A DNA stretch of 64,000 nucleotides from Schizochytrium sp. TIO01 (GCA_004764695.1 SMSO01000036.1:1446001-1510000); one strand, 5' to 3'. Counted from the first letter of the stretch, positions 34,710-45,340 are shown. A program made the numbers and translations. Notes: generated from the sequence alone by a model not told the origin.

Positions 34710-37700
34710 TTAAATTTCAGATGGAGAACCCCTTGCCGAATTGCTGGGAGATGAAGATGTAATAGAGCCCGAAGATAAAGAAAGATTGTCCAGTATCTCC
34801 ATAGCTCGCTTCATTTTTTCTTGTTCCTCATTGACAAGGGCGGATGGAGCTTCGGGCTTGTCGCTCTCCGAACCCTCTGCTACTTCTGAGGATGCAAACC
34901 TCTTGTTGCTCTCCTCACTTATAGAAACTTCACGAGATTGTTTGGAATCTAATTTATCGAGTGATTCTTCATCCTTGGCTTTAGCTTGTTCTCCTTCGCT
35001 TTTTGTCTCTTCATCTTCATTGGTTTTATCATCTGATCTTGTTTCTACAGCATTTGTTACACCTGGGGACACTCTTTCTGCAGATGGTGAAGTTTCCATA
35101 GACTCAGCTGCACGTTCTTCCTCACTATTAGGTTCTGCAACTTGAGATGCCTCAATAATTTCTCCAGAATGTTCATGACTTGCTGCCGTTCCTGTAGATA
35201 ATAGTGCGTCTTCTGTGGCGTTATTGTCATCGTCGTTGGTTTTTGCACCTTCACCGGTAAAATCTAGTGTTTTATCATCCTTCGCTTCCACAGCTACAGT
35301 TGACGACGCCACCACAGGTTCAATAATGCCAGCTGCAACTAAATGAGGTTCTGGGCTGCATTCTCCCTTGTCATGACTCGTTTCTGCTACTGTAGATGCT
35401 GTTGTAACCTGAAGTTGACTTCCTTCATCAAGGGAGGATTCTACAGCTTCAGATACCTCTGTAGTCTCTTCTGTCTTGTCAACATTTATTTCCGCAACTT
35501 CAGTTGATGAATCCGCTGCAGAGTCATTCTGTGCATCAGACACCTCTGAAGTTTCTTCTGTCTTTTGAACATCTGTTTCCACAACTTCAGTTGATGAATC
35601 TGCTGCAGCGTCATTCTGTGCATCAGATGCCTCTGTAGTATCTTCTGTCTTTTGAACATCTGTTTCCACAACTTCAGTTGATGAATCTGCTGCAGCGTCA
35701 TTCTGTGCATCAGATGCCTCTGTAGTATCTTCTGTCTTTTGAACATCTGTTTCCACAACTTCAGCTGATGAATCCACCGCAGAGTCATTCTCTGTATTAG
35801 ATACCTCTGTAGTATCTTCTGTCTTTTGAACATCTGTTTCCACAACTTCAGTTGATGAATCTGCTGCAGCGTCATTCTGTGCATCAGATGCCTCTGTAGT
35901 ATCTTCTGTCTTTTGAACATCTGTTTCCACAACTTCAGTTGATGAATCTGCTGCAGCGTCATTCTGTGCATCAGATGCCGCTGTAGTATCTTCTGTCTTT
36001 TGAACATCTGTTTCCACAACTTCAGCTGATGAATCCACCGCAGAGTCATTCTCTGTATTAGATACCTCTGTAGTATCTTCTGTCTTTTGAACATCTGTTT
36101 CCACAACTTCAGTTGATGAATCTGCTGCAGCGTCATTCTGTGCATCAGATGCCTCTGTAGTATCTTCTGTCTTTTGAACATCTGTTTCCACAACTTCAGT
36201 TGATGAATATGCTGCAGCGTCATTCTGTGCATCAGATGCCTCTGTAGTATCTTCTGTCTTTTGAATATCCGTTTCCGCAACTTCAGCTGATGAATCCACC
36301 GCAGAGTCATTCTCTGTATTAGACACCTCTGTAGTCTCTTCTGTCTTTTGAATATCCGTTTCTGCAACTTCAGCTGATGAATCCACCGCAGAGTTATTCT
36401 CTGTATTAGACACCTCTGTAGTCTCTTCTGTCTTTTGAATATCCGTTTCTGCAACTTCAGATGATGAATCTGCTGCAGAGTTATTCTGTGCATCAGACAC
36501 CTCTGTAGTCTCTTCTGTCTTTGAAACATCAGTTTCCACAACTTCGGCTGATGAATCTGCTGCAGAATTATTCTCTGTATTAGACACCTCTGTAGAATCT
36601 TCTGTCTTTTGAACATTCGTTTCCAGAATTTCAGTTGATGAATATGCTGCCGAATCATTTTGAGCATCAGACATCTTTGTAGTCTCTTCTGTCTTTGAAA
36701 CATCAGTTTCCACAACTTCAGCTGATGAATCTGCTGCAGAGTAATTCTGTACAGTCGACACCTCTGTAGTATCTTCTGTCTTTGAAACATCCGTTTCCGC
36801 AACTTCAGCTGATGAATCTGCTGCAGAGTAATTCTGTACAGTCGACACCTCTGTAGTATCTTCTGTCTTTGAAACATCCGTTTCCGCAACTTCAGCTGAT
36901 GAATCTGCTGCAGAGTAATTCTGTACAGTCGACACCTCTGTAGTATCTTCTGTCTTTGAAACATCCGTTTCCGCAACTTCAGCTGATGAATCTGCTGCAG
37001 AGTCACTCTGCACCTCTTTAGAATCTTCTGTCTTTTGAACATCCGTTTCCGCAACTTCAGTTGATGAATCTGCTGCAGAGTTATTCTCTGTATTAGACAC
37101 CTCTGTAGTATCTTCTGTCTTTTGAACATCCGTTTCCGCAACTTCAGTTGATGAATCTGCTGCAGAGTTATTCTGTGCATCAGACACCTCTGTAGTCTCT
37201 TCTGTCTTTTGAATATCTGTTTCTGCAACTTCAGATGATGAATCCGCTGGAGAGTTATTCTGTGCATCAGACACCTCTGTAGTCTCTTCTGTCTTTTGAA
37301 CATCCGTTTCCGCAACTTCAGCTGATGAATCCGCTGCAGAGTTATTCTGTGCATCAGATGCCTCTTTAGTCTCTTCTGTCTTTTGAACATCTGTTTCTGC
37401 AACTTCAGATGATGAATCCGCTGGAGAGTTATTCTGTGCGTCAGACACCTCTGTAGTCTCTTCTGTCTTTTGAACATCCGTTTCCGCAACTTCAGCTGAT
37501 GAATCCGCTGCAGAGTTCTTCTGTGCATCAGATGCCTCTTTAGTCTCTTTTGTCTTTTGAACATCCGTTTCCGCAACTTCGGCTGATGAATCTGCTGCAG
37601 AATTATTCTCTGTATTAGGCACCTCTGTAGAATCTTCTGTCTTTTGAACATTCGTTTCCAGAATTTCAGTTGATGAATATGCTGCCGAATCATTTTGAGC

Positions 37701-40700
37701 ATTAGACACTACTGTAGTTTCTTCGGTAGGGTTTCTATCCACCGATGCGGAAGATGAACCATCTGTAGGTTCCGATGTAACTCCATCCCTATTTCCTGCC
37801 TCTACTGACACCTTTGTGGTTTCGGCGCCCTCAGAAAGATCAATCTCTTCGTTCATGTTCTTTGGGTGAGTTGGAGTGCTTTCCATGGTTGCTACCTCTC
37901 CTTCATTTTCTATAATATTTTCACTTATAGTCTTTCCTTCTGTGGATGATGAAGAGTCTTCATGATCTGAAGAAACTCCATGTTGGTTCTTCTCTTCTGC
38001 GATCATAGGATGCTTGTTGTCTACCTGGTCTGGATCCGATGATAATGCTGAGCTCCCTTCTGTGATTTGACTCTTTGGAGTTTCGTCATCAAGAGCAACT
38101 GATGATCCCTTTTCTTCAGTAGAGGAATCACTTTCAGAGGGACTTTGCTCTTCATCACAAGCGTCGCTGCTCTTTCTTGATGAGTCACTACTTTGGACAT
38201 TATCCATGTAGTTTGTATCTTTAGGGCCATCTATTGACCTGACAGAGGACACCGGGCCGGGTTCAACTGTTTCTAAGGCGTTCTGGGGGTTGTCAGAGGA
38301 AGGATCAGCAGTAGAGCGTGAAGTAGTTCCAAAGTCTGCTGCATTGTCAGCTACCTCAATCTTATTCTCTTGCGGAATATCGTCGAAAGAATTCAACCCT
38401 TCCTTCGCAGTATCTGTTGGTATCTCTACCGATTCGGACGGATGTGATATTGATGAGTCATCTGAGGATGTTGGAATCGTTACTTCAGAACTACCTTCTG
38501 TTGGAGTTTTTTCGTTGGTTGAATCTTTGGCTTGATTGCTTGTCTCCAGAGCGCTTGCTGTACTGTTCGACTCTTGCTCTGCAGCATTCTCAATTGCGAC
38601 ATCCTGCTTAGGAGAATCACTAGCAAGTGGTTCAAGAACTGAAGCTTGCAAGCATTCTGCTTCAAGCACAGTGGTCGAGGCTGTAGACTTACCAGAAAAG
38701 CTCAGGTCGTCATGAGCACTCAACGCATGTTGAATTGCACGATTAACTACTTCATCAACAATCTTACGAGCCAGTGAGCATAACTTAGACGCATCTAGGA
38801 CGCTTCGTGCTGAAGACTCCCTACTTGAAACAATTCCACTATGTGTTAGGTTACCACCCGCCCTTTCTTCAGATCCGTTTGTTGAAGCTACCAGTGGCAA
38901 TGCTGGAACAGACGTAGTCAAAGGATTAATTTTGATCAGTGCCTCAAAGGTGCTGTCGATAGCAAACATTGGATCAGTACTAAGCTGCTCGCTGCTATCC
39001 TCTCCGATTCCCAATGCTTCCTTGAGATGCAAAACACGCTCGACCAAAGCCTTGGTAGTCACTGTAATATACTTTTGTCTAAGCCAACGCTCTTTATCCT
39101 TCAGGTTTTGAACCTTCTTGGAAAGCTCATCAGCACTGGAGGTCTTTCCTGAAGCTAGCGATGTAAACCCCAGCGGGGATGTAGGACCAGAGGCTAGCAG
39201 TTTAGCTCGGAACTTGGGCGAATGGAGTGGCTCAGGACGGTGTGGTGTATCTACAATCACAGACCGTTTATCTGCGTCAACATCCACAGCAACGATAGTG
39301 AGAACTTGCTCGACCAGACCCTTTGCCTGAATACACCCTTCCATTGATGGTGACATAACCTCGACGCCATTTCCGAGATCATTATTCCATTTTTCCAGTC
39401 CTTTCGTGATCTTTTCTTCAATTTTGACACTTTCTTTATGAAGACCAACTTGAATTCGGCGCTCCTCAAGAGCAGCTTCAATCTTTTCACGTCTAAGAAT
39501 AAGTGAGCTGATTTTTGATGTAAGCTTAGCGTGAGTGCGTTTGTTTAAATCTGTGAGTTGGGCTAATAATTTTTCAAGTTCTTTGCGCTCTAGAATAACG
39601 CGATCAACGGTTTCTTCCTCTGTCTTCAATGCGGATTTGTATTCAAGATGAGAATCCTCTGCTTTTCGAAGCCGGCGTTTGAGCTTTTGATAGTCCTCCT
39701 CGACATCCTTGACCTTTGTATTAATCTTGTGTCCTTCCGCCATCAACTCTTCGCGACGTGCCACAATGCTAGCACTCACACCAACAAAAGCAGACTCAGT
39801 ACGTTTACCTGCTAATACAAGAAGTTCCTCCATTTGGTTACACAGACGTGTAAGTGTTTCCTCTTTCCGGGTTGCTTCGTGATGAAGATCAGAATGAATG
39901 CGACACATCTTTACAAGACCATCAGCAAGGGAGTCTCTTAATTTATGTTTGAATGCCCGGCGAGAATTGTTGAGGCTGATTGTGCTGAATTTTGGTTTGA
40001 CACTGCCCGGTTCGATGCTTTTCTTCGGTTCACCTAGATCTCCATTGTCGTCACTCGTGTCATCAAAATTTACTGTCTTTGACTCGTCTTGCTCAAATTC
40101 TGTTTTTGCTCTTTTAGATGCTGCCCGCGCAGCTGCTTTGGCTTTCCGATGTTCTTGTTTCTCGCGTTCTCGTTCCTTTTGAATCTGAGCAAGGATACTC
40201 ACTGGAACAAGCTCAGTTTTCTCCCGAAGGGCAATTTGTGCTAAAGCTTCTACAGGTTCAGGATCGAAGTTAAGCATGTCTTTCGTATTCTTACTTAAAC
40301 CGCGACGTTGGTTAAGAGTCTTGGCGTTTGTGGAGGCGTCCTTTTTATTACGATAAGCAGATGATGATGTGGGAGCCGTCATTGGCCTCTCTTGCTGAGG
40401 TTGATTCAAAGCTCTGCTAGATTGGCGTCCGGAATGCCTATCTGCCACATCAGGGAGAATGCTCGCTTTAGGAACCTGAAGGGCAATGACCTGGACTCGT
40501 GGAGAGTTGTTTCCTTCGTGCTTTAACTTGAGCGACCTGGTTTTCACAGACGCCTCGCTTGCCGTTCGTAAGAGCGCTCCATCACTGTTAAGTTCATAGT
40601 TACGTCCATACAAAGAGGCTGTCTTTGAAGAAGAAGACGATGACGATCTTGATGAGCCTGATGAGCTTGTGCGGAGTAGGTCAGCGCCAGGCTTATTGTC

Positions 40701-40721
40701 ATGCAATCCTCTTCGTGACAT
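34710..40721 (-). CDS. Giant acidic coiled-coil protein with 26 29-residue repeats
   Basis: 2003 residues from the ATG at 40721 (the frame opens eight codons earlier at a TTG). Residues 1-250: Ser-rich, basic, low complexity. About 257-465: heptad-like coiled coil (e.g. DVEEDYQKLKRRLRKAEDSH, ILERKELEKLLAQLTDL), with a second short helix set at about 534-575. About 575-1000: acidic, Ser/Thr-rich linker. About 1000-1760: 26 tandem copies of a 29-residue unit around VVETDVQKTEDTTE. After that, a further acidic tail ending in a Ser-rich segment. No catalytic domain. Candidate roles are structural or scaffold (cytoskeletal or cortical), but nothing in the sequence settles this. The gene is intronless, with an unusually constant acidic Glu/Asp/Ser/Thr composition in the repeat. 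Confidence 0.85.
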   Translation of the reverse strand: MSRRGLHDNKPGADLLRTSSSGSSRSSSSSSSKTASLYGRNYELNSDGALLRTASEASVKTRSLKLKHEGNNSPRVQVIALQVPKASILPDVADRHSGRQSSRALNQPQQERPMTAPTSSSAYRNKKDASTNAKTLNQRRGLSKNTKDMLNFDPEPVEALAQIALREKTELVPVSILAQIQKEREREKQEHRKAKAAARAASKRAKTEFEQDESKTVNFDDTSDDNGDLGEPKKSIEPGSVKPKFSTISLNNSRRAFKHKLRDSLADGLVKMCRIHSDLHHEATRKEETLTRLCNQMEELLVLAGKRTESAFVGVSASIVARREELMAEGHKINTKVKDVEEDYQKLKRRLRKAEDSHLEYKSALKTEEETVDRVILERKELEKLLAQLTDLNKRTHAKLTSKISSLILRREKIEAALEERRIQVGLHKESVKIEEKITKGLEKWNNDLGNGVEVMSPSMEGCIQAKGLVEQVLTIVAVDVDADKRSVIVDTPHRPEPLHSPKFRAKLLASGPTSPLGFTSLASGKTSSADELSKKVQNLKDKERWLRQKYITVTTKALVERVLHLKEALGIGEDSSEQLSTDPMFAIDSTFEALIKINPLTTSVPALPLVASTNGSEERAGGNLTHSGIVSSRESSARSVLDASKLCSLARKIVDEVVNRAIQHALSAHDDLSFSGKSTASTTVLEAECLQASVLEPLASDSPKQDVAIENAAEQESNSTASALETSNQAKDSTNEKTPTEGSSEVTIPTSSDDSSISHPSESVEIPTDTAKEGLNSFDDIPQENKIEVADNAADFGTTSRSTADPSSDNPQNALETVEPGPVSSVRSIDGPKDTNYMDNVQSSDSSRKSSDACDEEQSPSESDSSTEEKGSSVALDDETPKSQITEGSSALSSDPDQVDNKHPMIAEEKNQHGVSSDHEDSSSSTEGKTISENIIENEGEVATMESTPTHPKNMNEEIDLSEGAETTKVSVEAGNRDGVTSEPTDGSSSASVDRNPTEETTVVSNAQNDSAAYSSTEILETNVQKTEDSTEVPNTENNSAADSSAEVAETDVQKTKETKEASDAQKNSAADSSAEVAETDVQKTEETTEVSDAQNNSPADSSSEVAETDVQKTEETKEASDAQNNSAADSSAEVAETDVQKTEETTEVSDAQNNSPADSSSEVAETDIQKTEETTEVSDAQNNSAADSSTEVAETDVQKTEDTTEVSNTENNSAADSSTEVAETDVQKTEDSKEVQSDSAADSSAEVAETDVSKTEDTTEVSTVQNYSAADSSAEVAETDVSKTEDTTEVSTVQNYSAADSSAEVAETDVSKTEDTTEVSTVQNYSAADSSAEVVETDVSKTEETTKMSDAQNDSAAYSSTEILETNVQKTEDSTEVSNTENNSAADSSAEVVETDVSKTEETTEVSDAQNNSAADSSSEVAETDIQKTEETTEVSNTENNSAVDSSAEVAETDIQKTEETTEVSNTENDSAVDSSAEVAETDIQKTEDTTEASDAQNDAAAYSSTEVVETDVQKTEDTTEASDAQNDAAADSSTEVVETDVQKTEDTTEVSNTENDSAVDSSAEVVETDVQKTEDTTAASDAQNDAAADSSTEVVETDVQKTEDTTEASDAQNDAAADSSTEVVETDVQKTEDTTEVSNTENDSAVDSSAEVVETDVQKTEDTTEASDAQNDAAADSSTEVVETDVQKTEDTTEASDAQNDAAADSSTEVVETDVQKTEETSEVSDAQNDSAADSSTEVAEINVDKTEETTEVSEAVESSLDEGSQLQVTTASTVAETSHDKGECSPEPHLVAAGIIEPVVASSTVAVEAKDDKTLDFTGEGAKTNDDDNNATEDALLSTGTAASHEHSGEIIEASQVAEPNSEEERAAESMETSPSAERVSPGVTNAVETRSDDKTNEDEETKSEGEQAKAKDEESLDKLDSKQSREVSISEESNKRFASSEVAEGSESDKPEAPSALVNEEQEKMKRAMEILDNLSLSSGSITSSSPSNSARGSPSEI
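35440..37725 (-). repeat. 87-bp coding minisatellite (26 units) with 261-bp higher-order structure
   Basis: I count 26 KTE/KTK cores. All units are 87 bp except one shortened by 9 bp (core DSKEVQSD), so the frame is never broken. Units fall into types by the segment after KTE: EASDAQND, EVSNTEN, EVSDAQNN and EVSTVQNY. At the left (3' coding) end the order is A-A-B repeated three times, a 261-bp higher-order repeat; three EVSTVQNY units in the middle are nearly identical; and a unit pair including ILETNVQKTEDSTEV occurs twice, about 1 kb apart. Because 87 is divisible by three, a second minus-strand frame also stays open across the array (Lys/Arg/Leu-rich); it is a shadow. Confidence 0.95.
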
Positions 40722-41759
40722 CTCCCCACTCGCGGCCACAAGCAAGCACTCAACCCGGGTTGCCAGCCTTGCGATAGACTTCGCTGCGCGTTGCGTATGC
40801 TGGTGCGCGCACTGGCCCTAGACACGTTATAATTAATATGTTTGTGCTACGCTTGATGGCTTGCCAAAAAAAAAGTACCAAACTATAAAAGCCCTTTGAT
40901 ATTCGCCTTTCCTTTAATTTCTCTGCCCGCCTTCCCTGCCAAGTCAAGTAATCTCGACTTTGTAACCCCTCAGGTTCGTGAACGTTATTGTGAAGCACTA
41001 TGTTATCTTAATGGCTGCGGCCTTCACTATTGCATAATGTTCCTTTGCTCGTCTAAGTTCTCGTCAATGTTTCGTTAGCGCGCAAGCGGTCACCTCCTAG
41101 CTAACAAAGCAAAAACACTCTCTAGTGCCCACCTATCCAAAACAGAGAACCTGTAAGCAGCTCTTGTGCTCTCGAAGTGTTTCCTCATCTGCACACTCAC
41201 ACGAAACAGCATGAAGTTCTTCTCTCCAGCTGTGCTCGTCACCTGTCACATTCTTTCTCTCTCTCTGGTCTTCTCAACGGATAAAATACCCTAGACTTGG
41301 GGCTTGACTTATCACCCTTAATTCTCTCTTAGCCACTCTATAGGTAATCATAGGGGTATAAAAGTTATAAAGGCAGCTAGAGCATTGTATCATCTAAAAG
41401 AAAAAGACAGTACGTAGGTATTAGGTGTTTTTTGTATTTTGTTTTTTTGTTTTTTAAAATTAAATAAATAAATAACATTAAAAATTTGAAAAGGAAACTT
41501 AGAAGAAAACGAAGATACTAATCAATGACAATAACTATGGAAAGAGGAAAACAGGAAAAAGAAAGTGCTTTATTGCATGGTTATCTATTAATGTTTACTT
41601 ACTAATGCTGCCCAATAACATACTAGCTATCTATTACTTAAAAAATGATGTGAGATGAAGAAGCAAAATATCGTGAACCTAGATCCTTAACCAAGGAGGC
41701 AAGACCTCAACGAGCAGGAGCGCTGCGCGAAGCGTGGCAGCAGTGGGAACATTGGAACG
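40722..41759. other. Divergent promoter region
   Basis: About 1 kb between the divergently transcribed giant repeat protein and UCH37. AT-rich, with a small AAAT run near 41462-41474. No coding signal. Confidence 0.5.
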
Positions 41760-43175
41760 ATGGCTGATTGGTGCACGATCGAGTCTGACCCTGGTGAGTT
41801 TATTTCTGAAAGTGACTTCGCAAGCTGCAGGTGTTGATCATGAGGCGGTTGCGGGCTCCTTCGTTGGGCTTCGCTCTTATCTGCAGTGGAACAGGGTGGC
41901 TGCCGGAGCTACTATCGCTCGAAACATGCTTGTGCTGCTTGATTGAGTTGACTGTGCAGAAGTGCTATTTGGTTTGAGTAGAACAGATGGTTTGGCTATC
42001 CGTTTGAGAGTCATGAATGGCCAACTGACTTTTATTGTGATTGATTTGGTATGGATGGCTATGCACATATAATGCATGATAAAATTGCATTTGTAAAACC
42101 CATGAATTCTCGAAATGAAAATGAACACATATTAGGCGTCTTCACGGAATTAATCCAAAAATGTGGTGTTAAGAACATTCAGGTCGAGGAGCTATATAGC
42201 CTGGATGATGACTTCTCACACATGAAGCCCATGTATGGATTGATTTTTCTCTTTAAGTGGAGACCCGAGCAGGATGACCGTCCCACCGACGTTGGCTGTG
42301 ACGAGGAGCTCTTCTTCGCTCGGCAGATGATTACCAACGCATGTGCCACACAGGCTCTGCTGTCTATTCTGCTGAACATTCGGTCGGACGAAGTTGATAT
42401 TGGCGACAGCCTGCAGAACTTCAAAGACTTTGTGATTGCTATGCCTCCAGATATGCGTGGCGAGGCAATTAACAACTTAGATAATGTTCGGTTGGCTCAT
42501 AATAGCTTCAACCGCCCAGAGCCCTTTCTCCCGGACAAGAAAGAGGTAGCAGGACCTGATGACGACGTTTTTCACTTCATCGCATATATTCCATTCAAAG
42601 ACAAGATATATGAACTCGACGGTCTGAAGCCTGGGCCGATTTGCCTTGGTGATCTCAATGAGGGCCAAGACTGGATTGAGGCCGTTGCCCCTCATATTCA
42701 AAGTCGCATTGCGCGCTATGCAGCATCCGAAATTCGCTTTAATCTTATGGCTGTTATCAAGGATCAGCGTGTAGTACTTCAGGACAAAATTGATGAGTGT
42801 GCGACACGCACTGAGACGTTGGAAGCGGTGCTCGATGGTCATGATGATGTGATTGCAGATGAGAGTTTTACCACAGTTGAACTGGAAGACACTGAGGGCT
42901 TCGAGCAACTGGTGTATGGAAATGACTTGCCGTCCCTATGCGCGCAGCTTCGCGCCGAGCGGACACGCAAGATGGAGCTAGTGCCTACTCTAGAAGAGGT
43001 CGAAATGAAATTTTCCAAATGGCACAACGAGAACATTCGTCGGCGACACAACTATATTCCTCTCTGTGTAGCAATGCTCAAGCTTCTTGCTAAGGAGAAG
43101 AAACTTGAGCCACTCATTGAAAACGCTCGCGAGCGTCAGAATGAACGTCGCCAAGCAGCGGCGAAGGGCAAGTAG
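41760..43175 (+). CDS. UCHL5: Ubiquitin C-terminal hydrolase UCH37/UCHL5 (two exons)
   Basis: Coding exons at 41760-41793 and 42136-43175, 357 residues. Exon 1 encodes MADWCTIESDP plus the first base of a Gly codon, and exon 2 resumes GVFTELIQKCGV, rebuilding the conserved UCH N-terminus. The intron (41794-42135, 342 bases) starts GTGAGT and ends AG. A frame starting at the ATG at 42051 inside the intron gives a false N-terminus. Catalytic residues are Gln75, Cys81 (MITNACATQALL), His158 (FHFIAYIP) and Asp173 (YELDGL), in family order. The C-terminal 110 residues contain a helical ULD-like region and a basic KEKE-type tail, which in UCH37 binds RPN13 of the proteasome lid/base or INO80 factors. 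It trims ubiquitin chains at the 26S proteasome. RPN10, a fellow 19S subunit, lies 10 kb away. Confidence 0.95.
41794..42135 (+). other. Spliceosomal intron in UCH37
   Basis: 342 bases, GTGAGT donor and ATATTAG acceptor, phase 1. Supported by exact restoration of the conserved UCH N-terminal sequence when removed. It shows the genome has conventional introns even though most genes here appear uninterrupted. Confidence 0.92.
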
Positions 43176-43685
43176 TATTATATTACAAGAGACATTTAAG
43201 CAACCTTTCATGTTGTAAATGATAGAAATACATACGATTGCACGTTTGATTCATTGGTTGTTCTAGACCTCTCTAATTGTTTCTGAATTCTCCTTTGATC
43301 ATATTTCTGTTCTTATTGTTTTACTTTTATATTGACATAACGCCAATACATGACTTAATTTCCTTCAAAAAGTTTTGTAGACGTTTCAATTGAACCACGT
43401 GATAGAATAATTGTTTTGGCTTAGGTCCAATATTGCATGAAATCATTAATTTATAAAGTGAAGGTTTTCGCAGACATTCTCGAATCAAGAACCAAGTTCT
43501 ATATTGATCAGTACCAGTGTAATGCCACAGTTATTCACACGCACAAAACAAGAAACAAATAAACAGTTAAGGAAAAAGAAACTCGTGTCATCGTAAGAGA
43601 AGGGGAATATACTGTTGTATACTTACCATCTAATCAGAAATGTATAATGTTTGACTTGATCTTGTACAAATTTAAGTATATACTT
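43176..43685. other. Convergent 3' intergenic spacer
   Basis: AT-rich, presumably 3' UTRs of UCH37 and of the 7TM receptor. No coding signal. Confidence 0.6.
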
Positions 43686-44690
43686 TTACACAGGTGTTAA
43701 TTCTTGTGCACGAATCTCCCGCGGATTATTCTGGTTGTCCAGATCATCATCGTAGTCCTCCATGCCATCCTCTATACGGCCTTCCGGCTCATGACGCCGA
43801 CAGAAGCTGCGGTACTCTCTAGCCACAGCAGCATTGCATCCATAAACAAGAGCATTGGCGAAACCTTGGAGCGGCGAGAATATTGCATGCATAAGAGCCG
43901 CCCAGTACCAAGGTTCATCCGAAAAGAAGTTGTGTGACCGGTGAATTACACTCCAAACACGAAACCAGACGAATACTACAAGATAAAGGCGTAATCTACG
44001 TGTAACAACTGATGCATGCTCTTGATGCTGAATGGTGTTGCTAATCAGGAGGTATTTTACAGCTGTATAGCAAAACACCATGAGCAAAGGTAAATAGTAG
44101 CAAAAGAAACGAATCGTTTGGCGATCTTTCTTAATCCAGCACCAAATACCTCCATCACCAAAAGATAAAGTTCCAGCACATATCACAACTAAGACTGCAG
44201 GAACTCCCCAACAAAAGATATGATATTTCTGTTCGTAGCCCTCAACCTCGCGACCTTTGTTATGAACCAAAACAGCAAAAACATTGTATGCAATCACAGC
44301 GATCCACAAAAAAGCAGCCACGTCAAAGAATTGTGTCATGACAGACGCAGTATAGCAACCGACTGTAGAGCTACACACGTGTGCATTGCTTAAGTTCATC
44401 CCTGCAAGACCCACAAAATATGCTACACTAGATCCAAGATTTGCTACACTCAAAAGCATTACAAGGCGATACGGAAACGTTCGAATGGGAGCCAGCATCA
44501 CATAGGACACAATAATGAATAGGGTTCCTGCAATTGAGAGGCCTGCACCTGTCAACGTTGCGACTCGCAAAGTATGTGTCTCTGCCTCGCTGAAGCTAGA
44601 TGAACAGAGGCCCGAAGAGGAGTTCCCGGACGCCAAGCTCCTAACATTGTTCCAAACTGCAAGATCAGCTACTACATCATGATCACACAT
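43686..44690 (-). CDS. Seven-TM receptor of the cAMP-receptor-like (class E / Dictyostelium CAR) type
   Basis: 334 residues from the first real ATG (44690); the frame opens 24 bases earlier at a GTG. Seven hydrophobic segments at about 46-68, 74-96, 113-140, 156-174, 192-216, 230-247 and 262-288. A short extracellular N-terminus contains an N-x-S site (Asn23). Likely disulfide partners are Cys106 or Cys112 before TM3 and Cys184 in the GGIWCWIKKDRQTIRFF segment of the second extracellular loop, a pattern typical of slime-mould cAMP receptors and their protist and animal (GPR157-like) relatives. TM7 has FANALVYGCNAAV, ending in an Arg/Cys-containing helix-8-like stretch. The tail is short and very acidic (EDGMEDYDDDLD). 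It presumably couples to heterotrimeric G proteins; ligand unknown. Confidence 0.85.
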   Translation of the reverse strand: MCDHDVVADLAVWNNVRSLASGNSSSGLCSSSFSEAETHTLRVATLTGAGLSIAGTLFIIVSYVMLAPIRTFPYRLVMLLSVANLGSSVAYFVGLAGMNLSNAHVCSSTVGCYTASVMTQFFDVAAFLWIAVIAYNVFAVLVHNKGREVEGYEQKYHIFCWGVPAVLVVICAGTLSFGDGGIWCWIKKDRQTIRFFCYYLPLLMVFCYTAVKYLLISNTIQHQEHASVVTRRLRLYLVVFVWFRVWSVIHRSHNFFSDEPWYWAALMHAIFSPLQGFANALVYGCNAAVAREYRSFCRRHEPEGRIEDGMEDYDDDLDNQNNPREIRAQELTPV

Positions 44691-44962
44691 TGCTCTACAC
44701 ACGTATGCATGCACTCGAAGGAGGCTAGACTGAATGGAACCAGGCCCAAAGAGGTTTTGGGTTCCAGGTTTTGTTGAGCTGGGTCGTAGTGATTGCTGAT
44801 TCTATCACAAGACTACTTGTAAAAAAATAAATAAAAATCTATCTAAGAAAACGAAAATGAAAACAGCCCATTCTGCAGAATAGAAACTCTCGTGTTGCGG
44901 AAAAGTCTAAGAAGAAGACCACAACCGCTCGGGCCTTTGTTAGAAGCTAACTTGCTGAAGTG

Positions 44963-45340
44963 ATGGACGTGGCAAATGAGAGATGGTCTCCAAGTGGTAG
45001 CGAAGACTTTGAGTTGCTTAGAGAAGAGGCAAATCTTTTACTGGGACAAGCTACTGTCCAAGGTGCTTTGCAAGAGCACGAGCAGGCGAGTGGAGGGGAG
45101 GCAGAACAGGCACAAGAGCACAGCGTTTCTTCTGACGATAATCTTGCTGGTTTTGAGGGTACAGATACTTCGGCCTCGTTGCCAGCAACCTCGTCGACGT
45201 TGCGGCTGGCACAGAAGATCAACTTGTTGCTTCCTCGTTTGAGTGGACAAGATGTTAATGCGCTTCTTGGCTTGCTCCGCAGTCGTGAAACTCTGGTGGT
45301 GAAAATGCTTGAGGAGCTTGGTGAGCCCGACGCGTCTTGA
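44963..45340 (+). CDS. Small unknown acidic protein
   Basis: 125 residues from the ATG at 44963, divergent from the 7TM receptor (about 270 bp between starts). The N-terminus is SGSEDFELLREEANLLLGQA, a probable helix, the middle is Gln/Glu/Ser-rich, and the C-terminal 45 residues form two clear amphipathic helices (LRLAQKINLLLPRLSGQDVN and ALLGLLRSRETLVVKMLEEL). No family recognised. An open frame overlaps on the opposite strand, but this strand has the better composition and a well-placed ATG. Moderately sure it is a gene. Confidence 0.6.
   Translation: MDVANERWSPSGSEDFELLREEANLLLGQATVQGALQEHEQASGGEAEQAQEHSVSSDDNLAGFEGTDTSASLPATSSTLRLAQKINLLLPRLSGQDVNALLGLLRSRETLVVKMLEELGEPDAS

Noticed and set aside
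35486-37702. 738-codon second minus-strand frame in the repeat array
   Set aside because: The 87-bp period keeps a second frame open automatically; product is a monotonous Lys/Arg/Leu repeat in an alternative frame of the giant protein.
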